This document shows positions 8,295 to 16,820 of a stretch of 64,000 nt of DNA, in pieces. A program made the translations under genes and the position numbers. The notes under the pieces are model-generated. The model did not search any database, was not told the DNA's origin, and saw nothing but the letters and a program-made list of their open reading frames with translations. Numbering within the stretch: the first letter of the stretch is position 1; the number at the start of each line of letters is the position of its first letter. Origin of the DNA: Candidatus Riflebacteria bacterium HGW-Riflebacteria-1 (lineage in GTDB: Bacteria; Muiribacteriota; Ozemobacteria; Ozemobacterales; Ozemobacteraceae); the NCBI GenBank assembly GCA_002839445.1, contig PGYB01000001.1, positions 408,735 to 472,734 of the forward strand, written 5' to 3'.

Positions 8295-8652
8295 CTATTT
8301 CTTAACCGGCCTGAAGCGCTCTAAGCGCTCAAAGACATTAAAGTAGTCAGCTTCGATGCTCTTGAGAATTTCATCGCAGGTTTCTTCGCGTTCGAGCATT
8401 CCGATGATCTGACCAGCCATAACAGAACCTTCAGCTGTGTCGCCATCAACGACAGCAGCTTTGAGCTTGCCCCGACCCATTTCTTCAAGTTCTTCGGGAG
8501 TTGCACCCTTGAATTCGCGCTCAATATATTCTTTGGTCAGGCGGTTGCGAATAACGCGAACCGGGTGTCCGGTGGTTATACCTGTCATTACAGTGTCACG
8601 ATCACGGGCTTTAAGCATGACTCTTTAGCTTGGTTACTCTGGTTTCTATCAT
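8295..8652 (-). pseudogene. fabK: fabK remnant with internal deletion (enoyl-ACP reductase II)
   Basis: FabK is the FMN-dependent enoyl-ACP reductase. Here an ATG at 8652, preceded by AAGGGAGAT, opens a 13-codon frame starting MIETRVTKL, a good match to the family N-terminus, and stops at 8611. Overlapping it in another frame, an open frame from ATG 8618 to 8295 gives 107 residues that are clearly the FabK C-terminal third (KARDRDTVMTGITTGHPVR, GRGKLKAAVVDGD, GSVMAGQIIGML). The FMN barrel core, about 200 codons, is missing, and the two parts are out of frame. The ATG at 8618 has an in-frame TAA shortly upstream and no clear Shine-Dalgarno. The C-terminal frame is free of stops, so the loss is recent, the fragment is still used, or the gap is an assembly error. 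Confidence 0.85.
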
Positions 8653-8705
8653 AACTGCGGACGATCTCCCTTGAAATGATTAGCGGTTTATACCTGTATC
8701 GGGCT

Positions 8706-9725
8706 TCAGCCAACCCGGCCCTGGGGCACATCTTCAGTTGACATGACCTCTTTTACGACCTGGCTGTGTATAAAATCAACGACGCCGGCGGAGACATAAC
8801 TTCGCGCCAGCATGAGCGCGTTGGCGATTACCGAAGCCTTTGATTTTCCGTGGCAGACTACCGAAACGCCGTTAATGCCAAGAAGTGGAGCAGCACTGTA
8901 TTCTGGGGCATCGGGACTGAATTTTTTAAGCCCGGCCTTGAGCTGCATAAGCTGCTCAGGGGCAATTGCTGCACCCTTAGCCGCCTTAAAGAGCAGGCCC
9001 TGAATAAGCTCAGAAATGCTTTCGCTGGCCTTCAGCAAAACGTTACCAACAAATCCATCGCAGACAACGACATGCGCCTGGCCGTGGTAAAGATGGTCGG
9101 CTTCAACGTTTCCGACAAAATTGAGAGAACTCTCTTTAAGAGAGTCATACACCGCTTTAGTAAGCTCGTTGCCCTTCGAAGCCTCTTCACCAATGCTTAA
9201 AATGCCGACTTTCGGCTTCTTGATGCCACAAACACGTTCATAATAAGCTGAACCCATTTGCGCAAACTGAAAAAGATGATTGGCACGAGAGTCAACATTG
9301 GCTCCGACATCCAGCAACAATACGCCGTGATCATCGACAGATGGTAACATGACAGCAATGGCAGGTCTCTCAACCCCGGGGATCCTTCCTATTTCCAGAA
9401 AGGATGCGGCCATCTGGGCGCCAGTGCTACCAGCTGACAGCAGGGCATCGGCCTTGCCTTCGCGTACAAGACGAGCCGCCACCGCGATAGATGCATTCTT
9501 CTTCTTGCGAAGAGCCTGCATTGGCGCCTCTCCCATTTCTACGAAATCAGGTGTGTCATAGATTTCGCAGCCTTTAGGGAGTTCAGGCATTATTTCGCGT
9601 ATGGCGGACTCTCTTCCGACCAGTATCAATTCGGCGTCACCGCCGTTTTCCAGATACGATCGTGCTCCTGATACCAGTTCCTGTGGGGCGTAATCTCCGC
9701 CCATGACATCAACGGCGATTTTCAT
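8706..9725 (-). CDS. plsX: Phosphate acyltransferase PlsX
   Basis: Converts acyl-ACP to acyl-phosphate, the first step toward phosphatidic acid with PlsY, at the membrane surface. The 339-residue protein starts MKIAVDVMGGDYAPQELV and has the SAGSTGAQMAAS and LLDVGANVDSRANHLFQFA blocks and the VVCDGFVGNVLLK motif, all family hallmarks. It follows rpmF as in most bacteria and precedes fabK without an intervening fabH, which many clusters have at this position. The ribosome-binding site is weak. Confidence 0.97.
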   Translation of the reverse strand: MKIAVDVMGGDYAPQELVSGARSYLENGGDAELILVGRESAIREIMPELPKGCEIYDTPDFVEMGEAPMQALRKKKNASIAVAARLVREGKADALLSAGSTGAQMAASFLEIGRIPGVERPAIAVMLPSVDDHGVLLLDVGANVDSRANHLFQFAQMGSAYYERVCGIKKPKVGILSIGEEASKGNELTKAVYDSLKESSLNFVGNVEADHLYHGQAHVVVCDGFVGNVLLKASESISELIQGLLFKAAKGAAIAPEQLMQLKAGLKKFSPDAPEYSAAPLLGINGVSVVCHGKSKASVIANALMLARSYVSAGVVDFIHSQVVKEVMSTEDVPQGRVG

Positions 9726-9743
9726 TCGCTATTTTTTCCGGTA

Positions 9744-9932
9744 TCAATCTTTTTCGACGTCGAGAACCTTAACTTTTTTGCCATAGTAGCCACATGCCGG
9801 GCATACATGATGAGGACGTTTGCTTTCGAAGCACTGTGCGCACTTGGCCAGAGCAACCGGAGCTGCTTTGTAATGCGTTCTTCTTTTGCGGCCTCTGAGT
9901 TTCGAAATTCTATTTTTTGGACAGGCACCCAT
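9744..9932 (-). CDS. rpmF: Ribosomal protein bL32
   Basis: A 62-residue zinc-ribbon ribosomal protein of the large subunit. The start is ATG 9932 (MGACPKNRISKLRGRKRRTH), with GGAGG about eight bases upstream; an upstream in-frame extension to 9998 is not supported. Zinc ligands are CAQC and CPAC. It heads the rpmF-plsX-fab operon, and a strong promoter lies just upstream. Confidence 0.95.
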   Translation of the reverse strand: MGACPKNRISKLRGRKRRTHYKAAPVALAKCAQCFESKRPHHVCPACGYYGKKVKVLDVEKD

Positions 9933-9966
9933 GATGACTTCCTCCGGGATTGAAATAAGTTCGATG

Positions 9967-9995
9967 AGTATAGCAGACTTACCAGTCTGAGTCAA
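9967..9995 (-). promoter_or_regulatory. Promoter of rpmF-plsX with a palindrome filling its spacer
   Basis: On the minus strand TTGACT (9995-9990) and TATACT (9972-9967) are separated by exactly 17 bases. Sixteen of those bases (9974-9989) form a perfect palindrome, CAGACT-GGTA-AGTCTG. A dimeric repressor bound there would block RNA polymerase, so this is a candidate operator for fatty acid or phospholipid genes. The promoter assignment is firm for a by-eye call; the operator is inferred. Confidence 0.7.
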
Positions 9996-10056
9996 CATCT
10001 ATAAACAACTCAGCCGCAGTGGTTGTACACCTTTTGCATGAATCGGCGCAGGATAA

Positions 10057-10791
10057 CTATAGCGGGCGGGAAGCTGGCATTCCTGCTTTGCGCGGATAAG
10101 CCGCAGGAACTGACCGCCGTTTGACAATTTTCACAAAATTGCGCTCGTAAGGAACCTCGGGCGGCAGAAACGGCAAAAGCTCAAGGTCAGCACTGGCAAC
10201 GCCAAAGACAGAAAAAGCATTGGCAGCTTCAAACAACTCTTCCTGAACCTTTGGCCCCTTGTAATAAAAGGCCTGACCGCCATTTTTGAGCAGCGGCAAC
10301 GTGTATTCAACAAGAATGCGAACTGCCGAAAGAGCGCGACAGACCACGAGGTCAGAGCGCTCTCTGAATGCCGGGTCACGGCCAATATCTTCGATGCGCG
10401 CATGGCGGGTCTGCACATTCTTTATGCCAGCCTTTTCTGCCATTCTGGCTACAAACTCTACCGATTTCTGGCGAGAATCTACGGCGATGAAATTACTTTG
10501 CGGAAGCACAACCGCCAGTGGCAAACAAGGGAAGCCGCCGCCAGTGCCAAGATCGAGAATGTTTTTCGATTTCCAGGTATCTGGCGAAACGGCAAGCGCA
10601 ATCAGACTGTCGAGAAAATGCTTTATAGCGACTTCTTCGGGTTCAGAAATTTTTGACACACTTGAATAAAGCGGATCCTGCAGCATAAGGTCAGACAACT
10701 GCTGCAACTTTTCCAGCTGCTGCCTGCTAATCGGAATATTCAGCTTTTCGACGTATGGTTCAATGATTTTGATCAGATTGTTATCACTCAT
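10057..10791 (-). CDS. rsmG: 16S rRNA (guanine527-N7)-methyltransferase
   Basis: Methylates G527 of 16S rRNA with SAM. The SAM-binding motif LDLGTGGGFPCLPLAVV is at about residues 80-96, after the family's FLDSL region, and VVCRALS and YYKGPK blocks follow. The length of 244 slightly exceeds the usual 210-240 because of a basic, Pro-rich tail of about 20 residues. ATG 10791 overlaps the mnmG stop as ATGA, indicating translational coupling. rsmG beside mnmG is the common bacterial arrangement. Confidence 0.95.
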   Translation of the reverse strand: MSDNNLIKIIEPYVEKLNIPISRQQLEKLQQLSDLMLQDPLYSSVSKISEPEEVAIKHFLDSLIALAVSPDTWKSKNILDLGTGGGFPCLPLAVVLPQSNFIAVDSRQKSVEFVARMAEKAGIKNVQTRHARIEDIGRDPAFRERSDLVVCRALSAVRILVEYTLPLLKNGGQAFYYKGPKVQEELFEAANAFSVFGVASADLELLPFLPPEVPYERNFVKIVKRRSVPAAYPRKAGMPASRPL

Positions 10792-12677
10792 CGGCTGTCA
10801 CACTCTCTATCTCGCTGCTGGCGGCGCAGCTTCAACAAAATCAGGGTCAGATCTGAAGCGCGGACCCCTGGAATGGCTGCCAGAGACTCGACAGTGGCCG
10901 GCCTGACTGCCAGAATCTTCATTCTAGCCTCTTTGCTGATCGCATCTGGCAGTTCAGAAAAAAAGCTTTCGTCAATCTTGATTGCGCGCATCGTGTCTTT
11001 GAGCTCAAACTCCTTGTGCTGTTGCGCAAAATAGCCGGCGTACTTGATACGGGCCTCAATTTCAAGAACCGCCAGGCGGTCGAGCTGTTCGATTTCGGCA
11101 AACAAGCCTTTAAACATTGCCAGTTCGGCATCAGGATGACGCAACAACTGCGCCAGACTGACAGTGCCTGCCGGTATCGGCAAAGCATAATCTGGCAGCA
11201 GGTTTCGATAAGCAGAAGCGGGCGATGTAAAACTTTCAATTTTATTCTGCAGCTCAGCAATCATTTTTTGCCGGCTGATAATCACATCATACTTCTGCTG
11301 AGAAACTACCGCGTGCCGAAAACCCGTTTCTGAAAGGCGGTCTTCGGCATTAGTCATGCGCAGATTGAGCCGGAAAGGCGACCGCGAAGTAAACACCCGG
11401 TAAGGCTCAGTGATGCCAAGCGTGGTTATTTCCTGCACCATCAGCCCAAGATAAGAGGCATTAGCATCAAGTACCAGCGGAGGCTGGTTGCGCACGGCCG
11501 CCACCGCGTTGATTCCGGCCAGTATGCCCTGGGCAGCAGCCTCTTCGTAACCGGAAGTACCATTGATCTGCCCGGCGAGAAAAAGATTCTTGATAGACTT
11601 TGACATCAGGGTCGGATACAAGTCGACCGGGTCAACAATGTCGTATTCGATACCGTAGCCTGGCCTGGTAATGCGGGCATTCTCAAGACCCGGCAGAGTC
11701 TTTACATAAAGGTTCTGTATTTCTTCGGGCAGGCTGGTCGAAAGTCCCTGCAGGTAGTATTCACGAGAATACGCACCTTCGGGCTCAAGAAAAACTTTGT
11801 GGGTTTCTTTATCAGGAAACTTGTTGAGTTTATCCTCGATCGATGGGCAATAGCGTGCTCCGGTACCAGTGATGCGACCGGCAATCAGTGCAGATCTGCC
11901 AAAGTTATCTTTGATCACCCGATGCGTCTCGGCCGTGGTGCGGGTTATGAAACAGGGGCGACATGGCAGCCTCTGCTCACAAGATGACCACAACGAGAAC
12001 GGCGGAGTTTCGTCATCCTGATCCTGACGTTCAAGAGTTGAAAAATCTATGGTTGCAGCGTCAACACGCGGTGGCGTGCCGGTTTTGAAACGCATTATCG
12101 GCAATCCGACATCGACCAGCGCCTGGCCAAGCTCGGCAGCTGGTGGTTCTCCGGCTCTGCCGGCAGCAAAGCGAACTTCACCAATATGAATCAGGCCGCG
12201 CAAAAAGGTTCCGGGCGTTAGAATCACCGCTTCGGCGCGCCATATTTCTCCGGCAATTGTTCTAACTCCAGCCAGTCGATCATTTTCAAAGTGCAGCTCA
12301 GAAACCATTGCCTGCAGAATATCCAGATCATGCTGCAGCATTACCGACTGCAGCATGCGGTGACTGTATGCTTCCTTGTCAGACTGAAAACGGTTGGCCT
12401 GAACCGCGATACCTTTGCGGGTGTTAAGACGTCGCCGCTGAATACTGGTTTCATCGGCTGCAAGCGCCATTTCGCCACCAAGCGCATCGATCTCGCGCAC
12501 GAGCTGGCCTTTTCCCTGACCGCCAATAGAGGGGTTGCAGGGCATGGCTGCGACTGTATCAAGATTGATAGTCAGCAGCAGGGTAGCAACACCGGCGCGG
12601 GCACAGGCAAGAGCGGCTTCACAGCCGGCGTGGCCGGCGCCAACCACGATAACCTGAAAGTCTTTTCGCGAAGTCAC
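10788..12677 (-). CDS. mnmG: tRNA uridine-34 carboxymethylaminomethyl enzyme MnmG, copy 1
   Basis: With MnmE, MnmG forms the cmnm5 group at U34 of tRNA using FAD and methylene-tetrahydrofolate. The 629 residues are full length. The FAD loop GAGHAGCEAA is at residues 13-22, with catalytic cysteines Cys47 (MPCNPSIGG) and Cys277 (RYCPSIEDK) at exactly the E. coli positions, an intact KTGTPPR, and AGQINGTSGYEEAAAQG near residue 370. The segment after LNTRKG reads IAVQANRFQSD instead of the usual PAVRATRAQAD type. It starts with GTG 12677, whose GTGA overlaps the stop of the HEAT gene. A second full-length mnmG lies one gene upstream, which is unusual. Confidence 0.92.
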   Translation of the reverse strand: MTSRKDFQVIVVGAGHAGCEAALACARAGVATLLLTINLDTVAAMPCNPSIGGQGKGQLVREIDALGGEMALAADETSIQRRRLNTRKGIAVQANRFQSDKEAYSHRMLQSVMLQHDLDILQAMVSELHFENDRLAGVRTIAGEIWRAEAVILTPGTFLRGLIHIGEVRFAAGRAGEPPAAELGQALVDVGLPIMRFKTGTPPRVDAATIDFSTLERQDQDDETPPFSLWSSCEQRLPCRPCFITRTTAETHRVIKDNFGRSALIAGRITGTGARYCPSIEDKLNKFPDKETHKVFLEPEGAYSREYYLQGLSTSLPEEIQNLYVKTLPGLENARITRPGYGIEYDIVDPVDLYPTLMSKSIKNLFLAGQINGTSGYEEAAAQGILAGINAVAAVRNQPPLVLDANASYLGLMVQEITTLGITEPYRVFTSRSPFRLNLRMTNAEDRLSETGFRHAVVSQQKYDVIISRQKMIAELQNKIESFTSPASAYRNLLPDYALPIPAGTVSLAQLLRHPDAELAMFKGLFAEIEQLDRLAVLEIEARIKYAGYFAQQHKEFELKDTMRAIKIDESFFSELPDAISKEARMKILAVRPATVESLAAIPGVRASDLTLILLKLRRQQRDRECDSR

Positions 12678-14914
12678 TTCAGCATGACCAGAGCCTTTTC
12701 AGCCAGAGAGCGAACAGTTTCGTTGTGGTCTGAAGTCAGCTTCTCCAGAAGTGCTTTCGCATCTGGGGTTTTCTTTCTCGATAAAATTTTAACGGCGTTG
12801 ATTCGTATGCTTTCATCGGCCATGGTAACAGCCTTGTTGAGCAACAGCATCTGATCTTCGCCAAGAATAAAGGCAATATCTCGCGACCCGGCCCGCTGTT
12901 CATCAACATTATCAGAGCACAGCTTAACATATAGATCTGCAGACCGAGGCTTGGCAAAAGCCGGCATACCTGGAATTGCAGGCCGCGGCGGTGGAGCCGG
13001 CGGGAGCTCTGGCAAAGCAGGTTCTTTAGCTGCTGGCGGCATAACCGGGCCTTCTGACCAGGTTGGCGGCACTGGTGCGACTGGCGGCAGCGCGACAGCA
13101 GGTTGCCGCGGCACTGCTGGCGGCTGAGGCATTACGGGATGTGCGGCAGACGGCGGGGTTACAAATGGCGGAGGTTCATCTGGAATCAACGATAACGACG
13201 GCATTACCGGAGCTTGAGGAGCTGTTGGCATTATCGGTGCAGCAAAAGGCTGTGGCGGCAAAGACTGAGGCACAGAAGGCAGCGGCGATTGCTGCATGGC
13301 AGGCAACGCTGGTGGCTGCGGTCTAGAGACCTGTGCTGCCTGAGCCGAGGATGGCGCAGAACCAAACGAAGCATTGGGCGTGTAGCGAATGTCTTCGCGA
13401 ATTGGCGTATTCTTGAGCCTCTCGAACAGAGAGTTGGAAACCTGCGCAACAACAGGATCAGGGTCACCACAGGCTGCTTTAAGGACCTGACGGGCAGTAT
13501 TGTTGTTGATGCGGGCGAGCGCCTTTAGCACGCTAAGCCTGATACCCTGGTTGGGATCTTTTAATGCAGCTTTTAACAAAGTGAGCGACGCTTGATCGCC
13601 GATTTCGCCGAGCGCGAAAATTACGCTGTCACGCAACCATACTTCAGAAGAAACCAGCATATTGCGCAATGTCATAAAAGCCTGCTGATAACCGTTTTTT
13701 ACCAGGTATTTGGCAGCGTTGACCTTGACGCGGTTTTCGGGATCCTGTAACAGCTCAACAATTTTATGCTCGCAACCATGAATATTCTGCTCTTCAATAA
13801 CTTCAACGGTATTAGCCCTTACCCGGGCATCCTGGTCTTGCAGGCAGGATATAAGAGTTGCCACGCCCTGACCGCCACTGCTGCGCGCGTACACCTTTAC
13901 CAGGCCGGATTTAACAATAACATCCTTTTCCCTGAGCAAAATCTGCTCAAGAGTCGGCACATGCAGAGGCCGGTCACTTTCCATGATAATCTTAAGCATC
14001 AAAAAGCGCCGCTGCGAAGAAAACTGGTCTTCAGCAAGCATCTTCATCACTTCAGAGGCGAAGCGCGCATTCTTGAGGTTTAACAGCGCCTGCAAAGCAG
14101 TTAAAGCGACTTCTTCGATGCCACTTCGCGCCATAGTCAGGAGTTGAGTTGTGTGACCTGACGGCTTGTTGCCGGCAAGATCCTGAATATGGGCTAGCAT
14201 ATCTGGAATATTGGTGATTTTGGCAAGATTAGGCAGAGACGGATCGGGCGGCTCATCAACAAACTCATCGAGAACTGATTCTACCACTGGCAAGGGCGCG
14301 GCTGGCGCGATTGGCGCGGGCGGCACTGAAGTCATCGGTTGTGCTCGAGGTGGTTGTGGAATTTGTGGCGCAGGAAGAACCGGCGCTATTGGTTGTACCG
14401 GAGGCACAGAAGCTAGCGGCGGCATTGGTGACGGAACTGTGGGAGCGGTAAAAACCTGCGGAGACGGAGCGGCCGGAGATGTTGCTGGAGATGGCGCTGG
14501 AGCTGGAGCCTCTGCAACTGGTGGGGTCGCGACGGCTGGCATGTCTTCGATAACCGGCAATCCTTGCGCGGGCTGTGGTTCCGGCCATTCGGGGGTGTAG
14601 AAAGCAACCGGTGCATCGTCTGGCGGCGTCAGAGGCATTTCATCAATAGAAGGAAAGGAAAATCCTGGTTCTGCCGGCTCGGCAGCGCTTTTTGCTGCGG
14701 CTTCAGATTCGCCCTTGAGCTGAGCAATGGTTTTCCGGGCAAGATCACTGACTTCGGGTTCAGGGTCGTCGACAGCTACCTGCAAATGACTGATTTTCTC
14801 ATGCACAGGCATTGCTGGAAGCTGTGACAGCTGCTCTATCGACTTCATCCTTACTTCGGAAGAAATCGAACGCAGATTTTGTATTATCAGCTCCTGCCGT
14901 TTCTTATTTATCAT
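12674..14914 (-). CDS. HEAT-repeat protein with long Pro/Ala-rich linkers
   Basis: A 746-residue protein of no family I recognise as a whole. Residues 1-70 are HEAT-like helices (RMKSIEQLSQLPAMP). Residues about 80-225 are Pro/Ala-rich low complexity, 230-510 are a run of HEAT/PBS-lyase-like repeats (VRANTVEVIEEQNI, GIRLSVLKALARI), 515-660 are a second Pro-rich linker, and 665-746 are two or three more HEAT repeats. It has no signal peptide or membrane segment, so it is probably a cytosolic scaffold. It overlaps the upstream MnmG paralogue by 11 bases and the downstream mnmG start by four, so its translation is tied to both. A role with the tRNA modification complex is an inference from this arrangement only. 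Confidence 0.75.
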   Translation of the reverse strand: MINKKRQELIIQNLRSISSEVRMKSIEQLSQLPAMPVHEKISHLQVAVDDPEPEVSDLARKTIAQLKGESEAAAKSAAEPAEPGFSFPSIDEMPLTPPDDAPVAFYTPEWPEPQPAQGLPVIEDMPAVATPPVAEAPAPAPSPATSPAAPSPQVFTAPTVPSPMPPLASVPPVQPIAPVLPAPQIPQPPRAQPMTSVPPAPIAPAAPLPVVESVLDEFVDEPPDPSLPNLAKITNIPDMLAHIQDLAGNKPSGHTTQLLTMARSGIEEVALTALQALLNLKNARFASEVMKMLAEDQFSSQRRFLMLKIIMESDRPLHVPTLEQILLREKDVIVKSGLVKVYARSSGGQGVATLISCLQDQDARVRANTVEVIEEQNIHGCEHKIVELLQDPENRVKVNAAKYLVKNGYQQAFMTLRNMLVSSEVWLRDSVIFALGEIGDQASLTLLKAALKDPNQGIRLSVLKALARINNNTARQVLKAACGDPDPVVAQVSNSLFERLKNTPIREDIRYTPNASFGSAPSSAQAAQVSRPQPPALPAMQQSPLPSVPQSLPPQPFAAPIMPTAPQAPVMPSLSLIPDEPPPFVTPPSAAHPVMPQPPAVPRQPAVALPPVAPVPPTWSEGPVMPPAAKEPALPELPPAPPPRPAIPGMPAFAKPRSADLYVKLCSDNVDEQRAGSRDIAFILGEDQMLLLNKAVTMADESIRINAVKILSRKKTPDAKALLEKLTSDHNETVRSLAEKALVMLK

Positions 14915-16820
14915 TTGTCACCTCTGGTTCGCCGACCACCTCACCTGAATCTTGCTGAAGCACTGCTAATAGAATAGCAAGTTCTGAACGAGAAAGGCAA
15001 TTTTTTCTTACCAGTTGATTTAAATCATCGAACTTGTCAGAAACCAGCAATTCAGTTACCGCTGGCGAAAGAAGCTTAAGACGCGGATCGACATGCGAAA
15101 CTGGCAGCCTGATACTCTCTAGAAATCTGGTCTGTACAATCTTTTCAGTCTCACGCTCAAAGTAGCCACGATACTTTATTTCGGTCTCCAGACTGTAAAT
15201 TTCGTCAGCCTCCTTAAGCCATTCGCCAGAATCGCCGGCAAGGAGGTCTTTTACATCCTGATAGGCAATACCAGGCCTCTGTAAAATTTCAGTGCCAGTG
15301 GCGCGCTTTTTAAGATCGCCGGTTCCGGACTTGACGAGTTTTTCGCGCATCTCACCGCTGGGAAAAAGGCTCAGCGTCGCAAGGCGTTCAATCTCGTTTT
15401 CTATGCGCATTTTCCAGGCATTTATTATCTTGAATCTCGTCTCATCAACCAGGCCGATGCGATAACCATCTTCGGTAAGCCGCCGTTCAGCAGAATCATC
15501 ACGAAGAGTCAGTCTGAATTCTGCATGCCCAGGCGTAATGCGGTAAGGTTCAGGCTTATGCCAGATCGAAAGGTCATCAACCAGAACGCCGAGATAGCTT
15601 TGCGTGCGCGATGGCCAGTATGGCGGGCATCCTTTGACAGCCAGGGCAGCATTAATTCCCGCAATCAAGCCCTGTGCCGCGGCCTCTTCGTAACCAGATG
15701 TGCCGTTGATCTGGCCAGCAGTATAAAGGCCTTTCAGTGAACGGTTTTCCATGGTCTTGCGGATCAGGCCGGGAGCAAGCGCGTCGTATTCGATGGCGTA
15801 ACCATACCTGACAATCACAGCATTCTCGAGCCCTTTTACGCTACCAATTATTTCTCTTTGAGCGATTGGTGGCATAGCTGTCGTGAGCCCCTGCAGGTAG
15901 AGTTCTTCTGAATCCCAGCCTTCGGGTTCGACAAAAATCTGGTGTTTGACCTGATCAGGAAATCTCATGATCTTGCGATCGATTGACGGACAATGCTTTG
16001 GACCAACGTTGGTAATGTTTTCGAGTTTCAGAGGGCTCTCGCTGAGATTGCGGCGAACGGCGGCAACCGAGTCTTCATCGGTAAAAGCCAGAAAGCATGA
16101 GATCTGCCGATCATACCGGCGCCGCCGGTTTTCCCAGAGAAAGCCGCCAGATTCAGGGTCGCCAGGCAGTTCGCTGAGTTTTGAAAAATCGACCGAGCTT
16201 TTGAGAATACGCGGTGGTGTAGCGGTCTGCAGGCGGCGCAATTCGACACCACATCTCTGCAGCGAGTCAGAAAGGCCGATAGCCGGGCGCTGATTTTGCG
16301 GCCCGCCTGGCCAGGTTGCCCGCCCGAGAATGATGCGACTGTTAAGATAGGTGCCAGAAGTTACGATAAGCTTTTCGCAGTCAAATTGCAGCCCGGTCTC
16401 AAGCCTCACACCGGCAACACGATTCTCTCCGGCAACAACTTCGGTCACATGCCCCTGACGAATAGTGAGGTTGCTGGTATTGAAAAGTGTCGAAGTCATT
16501 CTCTGGCGATAAAGATATTTATCAGCCTGGGCGCGGCGCGAGCGTACTGCCGGGCCCTTTGAAGTATTGAGCCATTTCATCTGCACGCAGGTCTCGTCGA
16601 TACAGGCCGCCATTTCACCGCCAAGCGCACCAATCTCTCGAACAAGGTGACCCTTGCCAGGTCCACCAATGCTGGGATTGCAAGGCATAAGCGCGATAGT
16701 CGAAATATTCATGGTAATCAGCAGGGTATCAATTCCAAGGCGCGCACTGGCAAGAGCCGCCTCGCAGCCCGCGTGACCGCCACCAACAACAATTACCGAA
16801 TATTTTTCGAAATTGCTCAT
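14904..16820 (-). CDS. MnmG paralogue, copy 2
   Basis: A second full-length (638 residues) MnmG/GidA family flavoprotein. It keeps GGGHAGCEAA, Cys47 in MPCNPSIGG, Cys277 in KHCPSIDRK and AGQINGTSGYEEAAAQG. It also has the canonical LNTSKGPAVRSRRAQADK segment that copy 1 lacks. However, the conserved KTGTPPR of the family is changed to QTATPPR, and the TTLG-EPYR region reads LSIWHKPEPYR. Its start directly follows the mnmE stop with no gap, the classical mnmE-mnmG pairing. Either copy could be the partner of MnmE; both keep the known catalytic cysteines, so neither looks dead. Confidence 0.88.
   Translation of the reverse strand: MSNFEKYSVIVVGGGHAGCEAALASARLGIDTLLITMNISTIALMPCNPSIGGPGKGHLVREIGALGGEMAACIDETCVQMKWLNTSKGPAVRSRRAQADKYLYRQRMTSTLFNTSNLTIRQGHVTEVVAGENRVAGVRLETGLQFDCEKLIVTSGTYLNSRIILGRATWPGGPQNQRPAIGLSDSLQRCGVELRRLQTATPPRILKSSVDFSKLSELPGDPESGGFLWENRRRRYDRQISCFLAFTDEDSVAAVRRNLSESPLKLENITNVGPKHCPSIDRKIMRFPDQVKHQIFVEPEGWDSEELYLQGLTTAMPPIAQREIIGSVKGLENAVIVRYGYAIEYDALAPGLIRKTMENRSLKGLYTAGQINGTSGYEEAAAQGLIAGINAALAVKGCPPYWPSRTQSYLGVLVDDLSIWHKPEPYRITPGHAEFRLTLRDDSAERRLTEDGYRIGLVDETRFKIINAWKMRIENEIERLATLSLFPSGEMREKLVKSGTGDLKKRATGTEILQRPGIAYQDVKDLLAGDSGEWLKEADEIYSLETEIKYRGYFERETEKIVQTRFLESIRLPVSHVDPRLKLLSPAVTELLVSDKFDDLNQLVRKNCLSRSELAILLAVLQQDSGEVVGEPEVTNDK

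Noticed and set aside
9722..9928. 68-codon minus-strand frame overlapping rpmF
   Set aside because: It is a different reading frame of rpmF; the bL32 frame has the zinc ligands and the ribosome-binding site.
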